A stretch of 49,110 bases of DNA, from assembly GCA_030593295.1 (NCBI GenBank), contig JAUVHO010000001.1, forward strand, positions 1 to 49,110. The letters are read 5' to 3'. A program made the translations under genes and the position numbers. The stretch's first letter is position 1; each line of letters begins with the position of its first letter. Shown in pieces: positions 41,334 to 49,110 of the stretch. The stretch is from Methanomassiliicoccales archaeon (lineage in GTDB: Archaea; Thermoplasmatota; Thermoplasmata; RBG-16-68-12; SOIM01). Under the pieces are notes generated by a model that made no database searches, was not told the DNA's origin, and saw only the letters and a program-made list of their open reading frames with translations.

Positions 41334-41948
41334 ATGAAGAGGTTCAACGGTCCTTTGAGCAACGAACAGCTGAGAGAAGTGATTGAAGTCCTGAAATCCG
41401 GCGGGACGATCGTGTATCCAACGGACACCCTCTATGGTCTGGGTACGAATCCGTTCAATGAGGAAGCGGTCAAGAGGATGTACGACATGAAGAAGAGACC
41501 CTATGATCAGCCTGTCTCGATAGCCGTGCATGACATCTCTCAGATCGAGGATTATGTAGAGCTGACCGACCTTGCCAGGCATACGACCAGAGAATTCCTC
41601 CCTGGACCTCTGACCCTTCTGCTCAAGAAGAAGGACCCATCATCTCTCCCGATAGTGTCAAGCAAGAACAGGCTCGGGGTGCGGATATTGGACCATGCAG
41701 TCGCGATTCCCATCCTCGAGAAGTTCGGTCCGATAACATCAACCAGTGCAAACCTTCACGATCAGGAAATCCCTTGTGACATAGACACGGCAATCGAACA
41801 GCTGGGAGATTCAGTGGAGATCTACATCGATGGGGGCAAGTGCCGCTACGGACAAGAATCAACGGTTCTGGACGTTTCAACAGACTCACCAAAGATAATC
41901 AGACCAGGAGTCATGAGTCGGGAAAGGCTGCATATCAATGAAAAGTGA
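41334..41948 (+). CDS. sua5: L-threonylcarbamoyladenylate synthase (Sua5/YrdC family)
   Basis: 204 residues, the YrdC domain without the C-terminal Sua5 domain. Makes threonylcarbamoyl-AMP from Thr, bicarbonate and ATP for the t6A37 modification of ANN-decoding tRNAs. Motifs: GGTIVYPTDTLYGLG (23-37), KKRPYDQPVSI, PGPLTLLLKK, SKNRLGVRI, and STSANLHDQ. Stop overlaps the map start by 11 bases. Confidence 0.93.
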   Translation: MKRFNGPLSNEQLREVIEVLKSGGTIVYPTDTLYGLGTNPFNEEAVKRMYDMKKRPYDQPVSIAVHDISQIEDYVELTDLARHTTREFLPGPLTLLLKKKDPSSLPIVSSKNRLGVRILDHAVAIPILEKFGPITSTSANLHDQEIPCDIDTAIEQLGDSVEIYIDGGKCRYGQESTVLDVSTDSPKIIRPGVMSRERLHINEK

Positions 41949-42828
41949 AGTCTTCGAGAGCTACAGGCGGGCGGGTAAGATAGCCAAGGAATCCAGGGAA
42001 CTCGGGATCAGTCTCGCCAAAAAGGGTGCTGTTGTTTTGGATCTGGTGGAAGAGGCTGAGAAGCTTGTCCGCAAGAGAGGAGCGAAGCCGGCATTTCCGA
42101 CAAACGTTGCCATTGACAGTGTGGCGGCCCATTACACTCCCCGTTCGGACGACAGGCTCCGGCTGGAGAAAGGGAACGTGGTCAAGATAGACGTCGGGGT
42201 CCATGTGGACGGGTACATCGGCGATACTGCGGCAACGGTGGAGATTGGCACAAGGAACTGGTCCAAGCTGATAGAAGCCTCCGAGATCGCCCTCGGCATT
42301 GCGATCGAACTGGTCAAGCCGAACGCTCCCATACGAATGATAGGTGGAGCCATAGAGAGGTCGATCGAGCACTCCGGGTTCACGCCGGTGGCAAATCTGA
42401 CAGGACACAGTCTGGAGAAGTACTCACTTCACAGCGGGAAGAGCGTCCCCAACATTCTGGACAACACGACCACCAAGACCTTGTTGGGCGAGGCGCTTGC
42501 GATAGAACCCTTTGCCACGAACGGAGCGGGAAGGGTCAGCGGCGGAAGGAACGGGAACATCTACCGGTTCGTGAAGAGAGGAGAGGTGAAGAAGCCCAGG
42601 GTCAATGAGCTCCTGAAGTACATCGAGAAGGAGTTCGGGACCCTGCCATTTGCTGAGAGATGGTGCGTGGACTTCGACAAGAAAGCACAGGCGAGCATCC
42701 AGCGTCTGTTGAGAAAGGGTCTGATAACCTCATACCCGATCCTCAGCGATGTGGGCAAGGGAATGGTCTCCCAGGCAGAGCACACAGTTGTCGTGATCGA
42801 GGACGGATGCGAGGTCACCACTGGTTAA
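41938..42828 (+). CDS. map: Methionine aminopeptidase, type II
   Basis: 296 residues. Removes N-terminal methionine from new proteins. Two-metal ligands are visible: Asp in KIDVGVHVDG, Asp in YIGDTAATV, His in LTGHSLEKYSLH, Glu in IEPFATNGAG, and Glu in QAEHTVVV. The roughly 60-residue helical insert after the glutamate site (RVSGGRNGNIYRF to RLLRKG) marks the type II, archaeal/eukaryal form. Coupled to sua5. Confidence 0.96.
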   Translation: MKSEVFESYRRAGKIAKESRELGISLAKKGAVVLDLVEEAEKLVRKRGAKPAFPTNVAIDSVAAHYTPRSDDRLRLEKGNVVKIDVGVHVDGYIGDTAATVEIGTRNWSKLIEASEIALGIAIELVKPNAPIRMIGGAIERSIEHSGFTPVANLTGHSLEKYSLHSGKSVPNILDNTTTKTLLGEALAIEPFATNGAGRVSGGRNGNIYRFVKRGEVKKPRVNELLKYIEKEFGTLPFAERWCVDFDKKAQASIQRLLRKGLITSYPILSDVGKGMVSQAEHTVVVIEDGCEVTTG

Positions 42829-42908
42829 TATGATTTGAGCGATGAGATTATGGCCAAAAGGTTTATTATTCACAAGAGAAATTCGATGACGATACACGGA
42901 GATAATGT

Positions 42909-43199
42909 GTGAGTGAAATCAAAAGACTGGTTCTTGACGTTTTGAAACCACACAACCCATCCATTGTCGAGCTCTCCAAACGATTGAGCAACGTGAACGG
43001 AGTTGTAGGAGTCAATTGCACACTGGACGAAGTCGACCAGGATACAGAGAGCATAAAGATAACCGTGGAAGGTCCCTCAGTGAGCTTTTCGAAGATAGAG
43101 AAGACGATTAGGGAATGCGGTGCGGTCATTCATTCAGTGGACAGCGTTTCAGCCGGCAAGAAGATTGTTGAAGAAGTGGAGACGCCTCAGGACAGGTAG
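42909..43199 (+). CDS. DUF211 family protein
   Basis: 96 residues, ferredoxin-like fold predicted, normal family length: IKRLVLDVLKPHNPSIVELSKRL, then VNCTLDEVDQDTESIKITVEG and IRECGAVIHSVDSVSAGK (quoted in parts). GTG start. A TATA-like GGTTTATTATTC lies about 40 bases upstream. Family members are small archaeal proteins of unknown function, possibly ligand or metal binding. The 3' end overlaps the convergent srp19 gene by 13 bases. Confidence 0.85.
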   Translation: MSEIKRLVLDVLKPHNPSIVELSKRLSNVNGVVGVNCTLDEVDQDTESIKITVEGPSVSFSKIEKTIRECGAVIHSVDSVSAGKKIVEEVETPQDR

Positions 43200-43471
43200 C
43201 TTCTCAGCTTCTCTGCGATTCTCCTCAGCGCCTGGGTCTTGGGCTCCCCAATAGCAATCCTGATTCTACCCTTCTTACTATGAGAAGGATGGGAGGACCC
43301 TCCCTCTGTTTTCACAGTATATCCTACGGCCTTCGCGGCCTTCGCTATTGTATCTATATCTGGTGATGGTACAGCGAGTTTCTTTGGAACGCGACGTCCC
43401 TCGTTCCTGCTCTTTCTGGAATCAAAATATATGGGCCAGATGATTAGTTGATCTCTAGCCATCACGATCAC
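43187..43471 (-). CDS. srp19: Signal recognition particle 19 kDa protein
   Basis: 94 residues. Binds 7S RNA and prepares it for SRP54. Typical: LIIWPIYFDSRKSRNEGRRVPK at the start (IWP-Y-D-SRKS-GRR-P core), the basic SHPSHSKKGRIRI and QALRRIAEKL. GTG at 43471 overlaps the rps8e stop as GTGA. ATG 43462 (MARDQL) is an alternative with GTGATC as ribosome site. Operon with rps8e. Confidence 0.93.
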   Translation of the reverse strand: MIVMARDQLIIWPIYFDSRKSRNEGRRVPKKLAVPSPDIDTIAKAAKAVGYTVKTEGGSSHPSHSKKGRIRIAIGEPKTQALRRIAEKLRSYLS

Positions 43472-43860
43472 TTGGCAGGTTTCACCAGAACGGCGTTTAT
43501 GGTTCCGTCCTGACCGGGTCTCGATGTCACTCTAGCCTCGCCGATCTCGGTCTGAATGGTCGCTCCCTTTGTGATGATGTTCCTCTGGACAAAGTGCGGG
43601 TTGGCCGGGTTTGTTCTCACGGTCACGACCTTGACCCTCTTGGTCTTCTTGGTCTTCGGGTCCACCACATTGACGTACTCTGCTCCCAGTACCCTGACCT
43701 TGGATGACTTTCCGCCCCTGGTCCGATACAGTTTCCTCTTCGAATCTCCGACGCTGGCGTACTGCTGCTCCCGCCCGATCTCGAACTTCCTCTTCTTGCG
43801 GGCGTACCTCCGTCTTCCGCCAGATGTCTTCCTTTTCGATTTTCCTTGCCAGAGTGCCAT
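43468..43860 (-). CDS. rps8e: 30S ribosomal protein S8e
   Basis: 130 residues, normal length. WQGKSKRKTSGGRRRYARKKRK at the N-terminus (motif KRK-SGGRR), then GGKSSKVRVLGAEYVNV, and HFVQRNIITKGATIQTEIG and VTSRPGQDGTINAVLV near the end. Small-subunit protein found only in archaea and eukaryotes. ATG 43860 has a strong TATA box 33 bases upstream, so the message is almost leaderless. Confidence 0.97.
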   Translation of the reverse strand: MALWQGKSKRKTSGGRRRYARKKRKFEIGREQQYASVGDSKRKLYRTRGGKSSKVRVLGAEYVNVVDPKTKKTKRVKVVTVRTNPANPHFVQRNIITKGATIQTEIGEARVTSRPGQDGTINAVLVKPAK

Positions 43861-43888
43861 ATGGTTCGGGCAATCAATGATGGACTCT

Positions 43889-43898
43889 GTATAAATAC
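43889..43898 (-). promoter_or_regulatory. TATA box of rps8e-srp19
   Basis: GTATTTATAC, a perfect palindromic TATA box, about 33 bases before ATG 43860. Confidence 0.6.
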
Positions 43899-43943
43899 AT
43901 TTTCCACCCAGGTTATCGGGGATGAAGGGGGCCTCTGGACATC

Positions 43944-44570
43944 TCAGCCGAGGAGCATTGCATCGATCGATTCTCCGATCTCTACGAGCGCGCCGTATCC
44001 CTCCCTTGCGGAACCGGGGTTGAGGTAGGCCGGTCTCCCGGGTTGGAACCCCCTGGCCTCGTGGATGTGACCGAAGACGGAGAGCTTGGGTTGGAATCCT
44101 TCAATGATCCTTGCTAGCGCCTTGCTTCCCAAATGACCGGAGTGAGTTGCGCCGTCCAATGTTCCGTGAGGAGGAGCATGCGTCACGAGTACCGCATCCT
44201 TGATCATGAGCGGGGAAAGGGATTCGTACATCTTGTCGTCAGGAACCTCGAACGGGGTGTCAAAAGGCGTGGGGTTGGAACCACCGAAACCGATGAACGT
44301 CTCGTCCCCGACCTTGACAACTCTCTCATGAAGATTGACGCCGAGTTCATCGAGAACTGGCAGGATGGCAACCGGATCGCAGTTCCCCGGGATGGCTAAT
44401 GTTCTGATATCCAGCCCCTCAAAGAAGTCCTTGGCGAACGAGACGGGTCCGAAATGGGTAGTATCACCACATACAAGAAGCAGTTCTGGTTGGAGCTCAT
44501 CGATCCAGCTGTGTATCTGCCTGATGCCCCAATCAGAACCATGCAGATCCGAGATGACCAGTACCTTCAT
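43944..44570 (-). CDS. Calcineurin-like metallophosphoesterase (YfcE/MJ0936-like)
   Basis: 208 residues. Metal-binding motifs in order: ISDLHGS (6-12), VCGDTTHFG, IPGNCD, VTHAPPHG and FGHIHEARG. Small two-metal phosphodiesterase or phosphatase; substrate unknown. Last gene of the pyrG operon, eight bases after the presenilin-like gene. Confidence 0.88.
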   Translation of the reverse strand: MKVLVISDLHGSDWGIRQIHSWIDELQPELLLVCGDTTHFGPVSFAKDFFEGLDIRTLAIPGNCDPVAILPVLDELGVNLHERVVKVGDETFIGFGGSNPTPFDTPFEVPDDKMYESLSPLMIKDAVLVTHAPPHGTLDGATHSGHLGSKALARIIEGFQPKLSVFGHIHEARGFQPGRPAYLNPGSAREGYGALVEIGESIDAMLLG

Positions 44571-44578
44571 TCAAAGCC

Positions 44579-45529
44579 TCACAAGACGAACCCAAACGTG
44601 AAGTCGCCGGGGAAGAACATCAGGTAGGATAGCAGGTAGCCGGCGATCGCCCCTCCGTTCAGCAACGGAAGTCCGGCCTGCGGGTTGCCCTTCATAACGA
44701 ACCGCATGAGGATGAGGAATCCGATCATACAGCCCACAAGTGTGACGATGGCGACAAGAACATGAGAGAATGTGAAAAGCCCGTCCTTGCCAGGAAGATA
44801 CGCAAAGGCCGAAACGGCCAGGACCGCAGGTATCGCAATGTCGCCGAGGCCCATGAAGACCGCGTCCCGTTTCTCCTTCTTCTTGATCTGCTCCTTGAGG
44901 CTCTTCTGCTTGAGGAACGAGTAGCCCTTCCTAGTGGGAATCACCAGAAGGACGGGGAGTCTCTCCATTGTGACGGCATCGGCCAGGGTTATCATGTGTT
45001 TGGTCTTGTAGACCGAGATGGCGTCGTAGACGGCAAGGATTATCAGGAGGACGAACACGGGCAGGATGGCGAGGGAGATTCCCAGAATGGATGCCACCGT
45101 AGCGGCAACGAACACCCCCACGAAATCGACCACATACCATTCGGGGTATCTATACAGCAGGAACGTCAAGCCAGCGGCAACCGCTAGTGCGGAGATGAAC
45201 GAGATCCAAGATATCACCGGGATGTCTGAGGTAATCTGGATCAAGGCCAGTATGAAAAGGATGTCGAACACCATGAAGAGAGTGAGGCCGAAGGCGAAGA
45301 GGATCACATGCTTGAGAATGTTCCTCCTCCTGAGCTTGACCATCAAGAGGATGACGGCTGTTACGAGTATTATCAGAAGAAAATACCAGATGGGGGTCGC
45401 CACGTCCTCTGGATCTTCGAATACCTGGAGCTCGGCCTCGATGAACGGAATGGCCATGAGAAGTGCGATGGCCTGAGCAATGACCATGAGTCCCGCCATG
45501 GCTGCAACTGAAGAGATGTTCCTCTTCAT
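44579..45529 (-). CDS. Presenilin-like intramembrane aspartyl protease (archaeal PSH family)
   Basis: 316 residues with nine predicted membrane helices. Catalytic aspartates: Asp169 in AVYDAISVYKTKHM and Asp230 in GLGDIAIP (GxGD). The third family motif is in GLPLLNGGAIAGY, equivalent to the PAL motif. The family cuts transmembrane helices within the membrane. A long charged loop (about 198-222; KQKSLKEQIKKKEKRD) lies between the two catalytic helices on the cytoplasmic side. It is one base after the aIF2-beta stop and shares an operon with translation and nucleotide genes. Confidence 0.88.
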   Translation of the reverse strand: MKRNISSVAAMAGLMVIAQAIALLMAIPFIEAELQVFEDPEDVATPIWYFLLIILVTAVILLMVKLRRRNILKHVILFAFGLTLFMVFDILFILALIQITSDIPVISWISFISALAVAAGLTFLLYRYPEWYVVDFVGVFVAATVASILGISLAILPVFVLLIILAVYDAISVYKTKHMITLADAVTMERLPVLLVIPTRKGYSFLKQKSLKEQIKKKEKRDAVFMGLGDIAIPAVLAVSAFAYLPGKDGLFTFSHVLVAIVTLVGCMIGFLILMRFVMKGNPQAGLPLLNGGAIAGYLLSYLMFFPGDFTFGFVL

Positions 45530-45530
45530 C

Positions 45531-46160
45531 CTACTCCCTTACGACCCTTCCAAAAGCGATCTTCCCAGCGATCTTCTCGATCTCTGCCTTGACCGTTGCA
45601 CCTTTGGCTGTCCCAGCAATGAAAATCGTGTAGCCGCCAACCTTCGCTACCCCATCCCCTTTCCGGCCGATATCCTGAATGATGACCTCGTAGACCTTGC
45701 CTTCTTCCAGAGCCTTCTCCCGAATCGGTTTGCTTCCTTTCCTCACGGCCACGGGGCGGTGTGCTCCACAGGCATCGCATTCGAGGATGGTGATCCTGCC
45801 GTCCTTCTCGATCCTGGTATCCGGCCTCTTGCACTCTGAACACAGAACGTAGGTATCGATGTAGCCCTTGATCCTGTCCTCGATCTGGGTGGGAGAGACC
45901 CTGCCTTTGAACACGGCCCTCCTTCCGTCGATTGTCCCTGCGGTCCCTAACTCACGAAGCAGATAGGCCAGGACATGCTGCGTCTCCCGGTTCACGGCGT
46001 GCACGATGTCCTCGAAGTTCCTGAGGACGGTCGTCTTGCCTTCCAGAAAGACAACGACTTCAGGGATGGTGAACCTCTCATGTGTTACGACCTTCTCGGG
46101 AAGCTTCTCCCTCGCCCTCTTCAAGAGACTCGCATAATCTTGGTCGGCCATTATGTCCAT
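45531..46160 (-). CDS. Translation initiation factor aIF2 subunit beta with C-terminal TRAM domain
   Basis: About 209 residues; the core factor is about 140. N-terminal alpha/beta domain (LPEKVVTHERFTIPEV, HVLAYLLRELGTAGTIDG, GRVSPTQIEDRIKGYI), then the zinc ribbon CSEC...CDAC (about 111-131). Residues about 149-207 form a TRAM RNA-binding domain (VIIQDIGRKGDGVAKVGGYTIF, GRVV). Beta binds aIF2-gamma and helps deliver initiator tRNA. TRAM-extended forms are known from some euryarchaea, and the added domain may touch rRNA or tRNA. ATG 46151 (MADQDY) is an equally good start. Same transcription unit as pyrG, 18 bases before. Confidence 0.92.
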   Translation of the reverse strand: MDIMADQDYASLLKRAREKLPEKVVTHERFTIPEVVVFLEGKTTVLRNFEDIVHAVNRETQHVLAYLLRELGTAGTIDGRRAVFKGRVSPTQIEDRIKGYIDTYVLCSECKRPDTRIEKDGRITILECDACGAHRPVAVRKGSKPIREKALEEGKVYEVIIQDIGRKGDGVAKVGGYTIFIAGTAKGATVKAEIEKIAGKIAFGRVVRE

Positions 46161-46178
46161 ACAAAAGCATCGCTTATG

Positions 46179-47789
46179 CTAAAAATCTTTGCCATCTCTG
46201 TAATCGATCGCCGCCTTGACCAGACCCAGATGGAGAATGGATGGTCTGAGCGGCCGGGATTTGAACTCTGGATGGAACTGGGATGCGGTGAGATATCTGT
46301 GCCCCTCAAGCTCGGCGATCTCCATCCTCCTGCCGTCCTTGGACCTTCCGGTGAACTTCAACCCTGCTGCCTCGATCCTGTCGATGTAATCGGGATTGAC
46401 CTCGAACCTATGCCTGTGCCTCTCAAGTATCTTTGTGGAGCCGTACATCTCATGGGCCATGGACCCTTCACTTACCATCACCTCATGCGACCCGAGACGC
46501 ATGGTGGCGCCCTTGTCCTCCAATCCAATCTGTTCAGGCAGAAGATCTACGACGGGATGTCCGGCATCCGGATTGAACTCTGAGCTATTGGCGTCCGTGA
46601 GACCCAGCGCGTTCCTGCAGAACTCCACGACCAGAAGCTGGAATCCCAGGCATGTTCCCAGATACGGAATCCCGGTCTCCCTTGCATGATTGATCGCGAT
46701 AATCTTACCCTCGATTCCCCTTTCGCCGAACCCTCCGGGAACAAGGATGCCGTGCACATCCTTGAATACCATCTTGGGATCGCCTTTCTCCAGGTCCTCG
46801 GCCTCCACCCAGACGATGTTCACTTTGTTCTGGGTCTCTGAGGCGCAGTGATGGAACGCTTCCAGATGGCTAATGTATGAATCCATGAGGTGTGTGTACT
46901 TCCCCACGATAGAAATGTTGACCTCTCCTGTGGGATTGGTCATTTTGTCCAGGAAACCTTTCCAGCTGGTAAGGTCCTCTCCCTTGGACCCTATGTTGAA
47001 ATGATCCACAATCAGATCCGTGAGTCCCTGTTCCTCGAGGATTATGGGAACTTGGTAGATCGATATCGCGTCGGGTGCGCTTATTACACCTTCCACAGGA
47101 ACGTCGCAGAACAAGGCGATCTTCCCTTTTATGGAGTCAAGGAGAGGCCTCTCGCCCCTGGCTATGATCGCATCGGGTTTGATGCCCACTGCCCTCAGTT
47201 CCTTGACAGAATGCTGTGTCGGTTTTGTCTTCTGCTCACCGACCACTCCCATGATGGGCACCAATGTGGTGTGCAGGAAGACGCAGTTCTCCCTGCCTAC
47301 ATCCATGGACAGCTGCCGTACCGCCTCCAGAAAGGGCATGGATTCGATGTCTCCAACTGTTCCTCCAAGCTCCACGAGGACAACGTCCGCCTCATCCTTT
47401 TCGCCGACGTCCACGATCTCCTTCTTGATCTCGTCGGTGATGTGCGGGATTATCTGAACGGTCTGACCGAGATAGTCGCCCCTTCTCTCCTTCATTATCA
47501 CCTCGCGGTAGGCCTTTCCGGTCGTGATGTTGTGGTCGGACCTGAGGTTCGCATCCAAGAAACGTTCGTAGTTCCCGAGATCTAGGTCGACTTCGCTCCC
47601 GTCGTCCAAAACGAATACTTCGCCGTGCTGGAACGGATTCATTGTGCCCGCATCGCAATTAAGATAGGGGTCGATCTTCACTGCTGTGGTCTTCAAGCCC
47701 CTTGCCTTCAGCAACATGCCCAGGGAAGAAGTTGTTATGCCCTTTCCCAAGCCTGACAAAACACCCCCCGTGACTATTACATACTTCAT
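46179..47789 (-). CDS. pyrG: CTP synthase
   Basis: 536 residues from ATG 47789. Makes CTP from UTP, ATP and glutamine. Synthetase domain: [52 protein letters not shown]. Glutaminase domain: [12 protein letters not shown], nucleophile in [11 protein letters not shown], and catalytic His-Glu in [11 protein letters not shown] (about 505). The TTG at 47804 is in frame, but the TATA box at 47821-47830 is too close to it, and homologues begin at MKY. First gene of a four-gene operon. Confidence 0.97.
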   Translation of the reverse strand: MKYVIVTGGVLSGLGKGITTSSLGMLLKARGLKTTAVKIDPYLNCDAGTMNPFQHGEVFVLDDGSEVDLDLGNYERFLDANLRSDHNITTGKAYREVIMKERRGDYLGQTVQIIPHITDEIKKEIVDVGEKDEADVVLVELGGTVGDIESMPFLEAVRQLSMDVGRENCVFLHTTLVPIMGVVGEQKTKPTQHSVKELRAVGIKPDAIIARGERPLLDSIKGKIALFCDVPVEGVISAPDAISIYQVPIILEEQGLTDLIVDHFNIGSKGEDLTSWKGFLDKMTNPTGEVNISIVGKYTHLMDSYISHLEAFHHCASETQNKVNIVWVEAEDLEKGDPKMVFKDVHGILVPGGFGERGIEGKIIAINHARETGIPYLGTCLGFQLLVVEFCRNALGLTDANSSEFNPDAGHPVVDLLPEQIGLEDKGATMRLGSHEVMVSEGSMAHEMYGSTKILERHRHRFEVNPDYIDRIEAAGLKFTGRSKDGRRMEIAELEGHRYLTASQFHPEFKSRPLRPSILHLGLVKAAIDYRDGKDF

Positions 47790-47820
47790 TGCCTCACGGG
47801 ACAACTAAAACGGTCACAAT

Positions 47821-47830
47821 CGATTTAAAG
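47821..47830 (-). promoter_or_regulatory. TATA box of the pyrG operon
   Basis: Minus-strand CTTTAAATCG, about 35 bases before ATG 47789. Confidence 0.5.
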
Positions 47831-47934
47831 ATTATGTCTGTGGAATCTAGGTGTGCCGCAGAACAGTGAGAGGTGGACAGAATCCGACGAGGAAATAATA
47901 TCATATATCCGAAGAACGATTTGTCGGTGAGAGC

Positions 47935-48147
47935 ATGGCGAAAGAAAAGGATGAGAGGAGAGAGAAGCTACAGGAAATGGCCGAAGAGATTATTGAGAAT
48001 ATGGAGGACCACCAGCTTTTCGGGTTCATCCTTGCAAACACGGGAAAGAAAGGTGTTCCGGAGATAATCAAGGCATGGGGCCAGCCGATGACGCCTGGGA
48101 AGAAAGTGGAGCCGAAGGAAGACCTGGTCGAGCTGATTGTGGACTAG
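47935..48147 (+). CDS. Small acidic/basic helical protein, hypothetical
   Basis: 70 residues. A highly charged helix (AKEKDERREKLQEMAEEIIE) is followed by a compact C-terminal part with HQLFGFILANTG and VPEIIKAWGQPMTPGKK. Not recognised. A TATA-like TCATATATCC (47901-47910) lies about 28 bases before the ATG, fitting a nearly leaderless message. That and the coherent sequence make it a likely real gene. The stop overlaps the convergent phosphopantothenate gene by four bases. Confidence 0.6.
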   Translation: MAKEKDERREKLQEMAEEIIENMEDHQLFGFILANTGKKGVPEIIKAWGQPMTPGKKVEPKEDLVELIVD

Positions 48148-48890
48148 AAACCCAGTCTCTCGAGCGATTCGCAGATATGCTGAATTGCGTCCTGAAGGTT
48201 CTTCTTGTTGTCAAAAGCGTCTATGATGCTCTGTATGCTATTCCTGTCCGTTTTCAACGTCTTGACGTAATCAGTGATCCTGGGAACGGCCCTCGTGATC
48301 TCGTCCACGACCGTTACAGTCGCCTTTCTGGAGGTCCTGCAGAGAGGGTTGAGGTCGATGGCCAGGACCGTCTTCCCCATTTCGACCAGCGCCTCCGTCC
48401 TATCCCCATCCTCCAATGCGACAAGGACGGTGTCAGCTGAGAAGATGCCGTCCTGTTCGCAGAGACCCCGGGGTTGATCAAGGCCGGGAATCATGGCGTT
48501 CGCGTTCTCACCAAGTATTTGAATGTCCGAGAACTGCCTCATGCGGTCCACTATCTTGGACACCCTTCCCTCGGTCCGGTGGAAGACGTTCACCTCGACC
48601 TGGCAGGGAACGGCCTGGGCCAAGGCAAGAACTTCCTCGCCAGCAAGAACGGCCACATTCCCGTTCACCGACAACACGGGACGCTCGCTGTCAAGCAACA
48701 CCGCAGCTGCCACTTCCTCTGCAATATCTGCAGGAGGGATTGTCCTCTCGCCCAGAAGATAGTCAAATGACTCACCACGACCGTGAGCGATGAGCCCTTG
48801 AACGGCCAGGATCCCTTCTTCACACGCTTCCACCAGCTTTTCTCTCGTAGTGAGCGAGCGATATCTTGGATGGCTTTTGGGGGTCTTCAT
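48144..48890 (-). CDS. 4-phosphopantoate--beta-alanine ligase (archaeal phosphopantothenate synthetase)
   Basis: 248 residues. Archaeal route to coenzyme A: joins 4-phosphopantoate and beta-alanine with ATP. Family segments: HPRYRSLTTREKLVEACEEG, GLIAHGRGESFDYLLGE, PVLSVNGNVAVLAGEE, EVNVFHRTEGRV, LEDGDRTEALVEMGK and IDLNPLCRTSRKATVTVVDEI, all in the expected order (each quoted up to its core). Isolated gene on the minus strand. Pantoate kinase, its usual pathway partner, is not in the window. Confidence 0.87.
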   Translation of the reverse strand: MKTPKSHPRYRSLTTREKLVEACEEGILAVQGLIAHGRGESFDYLLGERTIPPADIAEEVAAAVLLDSERPVLSVNGNVAVLAGEEVLALAQAVPCQVEVNVFHRTEGRVSKIVDRMRQFSDIQILGENANAMIPGLDQPRGLCEQDGIFSADTVLVALEDGDRTEALVEMGKTVLAIDLNPLCRTSRKATVTVVDEITRAVPRITDYVKTLKTDRNSIQSIIDAFDNKKNLQDAIQHICESLERLGF

Positions 48891-48974
48891 CTTGGGAAGT
48901 CCAATAAGTGGCCCCGACTAATAATTCTGTTGCCGGAAGATTGCGTTATCTCTCTTGATAATAGAGGTATCGAC

Positions 48975-48986
48975 AATTATATAAGG
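48975..48986 (+). promoter_or_regulatory. TATA box for the gene at the right edge
   Basis: AATTATATAAGG is a good archaeal TATA box about 50 bases before ATG 49030. The ribosome site GGTGGA (49015-49020) ends nine bases before that ATG. Confidence 0.5.
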
Positions 48987-49029
48987 TCAGGTTGTCATTT
49001 TTCCCCAACCTAAGGGTGGAGCCTGCCGC

Positions 49030-49110
49030 ATGACTGTAAATGCTCGAATCAGAGCTAGAGCCAACCATCGCATAGCAAAGGGGAACGTATTCTACCAGAA
49101 GGGAGAGTAT
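49030..49110 (+). CDS. Start of an unidentified gene, cut by the window edge
   Basis: 27 codons from ATG 49030 to the end with no stop (begins MTVNARIRARANHR, ends VFYQKGEY). A TATA box and a GGTGGA ribosome site precede it, so it is probably a real gene. Too short to assign. Confidence 0.45.
   Translation, partial: MTVNARIRARANHRIAKGNVFYQKGEY

Overview
The window is archaeal and most likely comes from an uncultured member of the Thermoplasmatota. The archaeal information-processing genes decide the domain: RadA, ribosomal protein S8e, SRP19, aIF2-beta, type II methionine aminopeptidase and archaeal 4-phosphopantoate--beta-alanine ligase. Many genes have an archaeal TATA box 25-35 bases before a leaderless or nearly leaderless start. 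The combination of a peptide importer, huge Ig-repeat and PKD surface proteins, an aldehyde:ferredoxin oxidoreductase, an acyl-CoA dehydrogenase and a FixABCX-type ETF set suggests an anaerobic or facultative peptide and fatty-acid degrader. The phylum call is inference.

Layout. 0-1.8 kb: 3' part of an AOR-family oxidoreductase with its ferredoxin partner. 1.8-3.6 kb: AT-richer, gene-poor region with a 3' tRNA fragment and orphan membrane proteins, which looks like a scar of integration. 3.7-12.4 kb: thiol and sulfur redox region. It holds a CoA-disulfide-reductase-like flavoprotein, a thioredoxin-CcdA fusion, an alkyltransferase, a Cys/Met PLP enzyme, and a minus-strand series Thi4 / putative metallopeptidase / Cys-rich protein / NifS-like protein. 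The NifS-like protein lacks its PLP lysine. 12.5-19.5 kb: acyl-CoA dehydrogenase, a PEP-synthase-type ATP-grasp protein, a zinc ribbon, an ABC-2 exporter, and a PocR-PAS sensor without an output domain. 19.5-29.5 kb: complete oligopeptide ABC operon in which the substrate-binding protein (1529 aa) and one permease (757 aa) are greatly enlarged on the outside of the cell. 29.6-32.8 kb: nuclease-fold protein, small membrane protein, and a beta-helix/PKD/FN3 surface protein. 32.9-37.5 kb: AlaX and FixABCX-type electron transfer genes. 37.6-42.9 kb: plus-strand housekeeping genes (radA, AIM24 family, MBL hydrolase, Sua5, map) with two striking repeat-type control regions. 42.9-49.1 kb: DUF211, rps8e-srp19, and the pyrG / aIF2-beta-TRAM / presenilin-like protease / phosphoesterase operon, then phosphopantothenate synthesis and the start of one more gene.

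The strongest candidate for something undescribed is the predicted thi4-led operon at 8.5-12.4 kb. Thi4 has Cys rather than His at the sulfur-donor position, and the last gene is a NifS paralogue with Gln-Glu instead of the invariant His-Lys. Next come the periplasmic-type domain inserted in the DppC permease, a beta-helix-like loop in the ABC-2 permease, and the spaced palindromes ahead of radA and the AIM24-family gene. No rRNA, complete tRNA, CRISPR array or insertion sequence was found.
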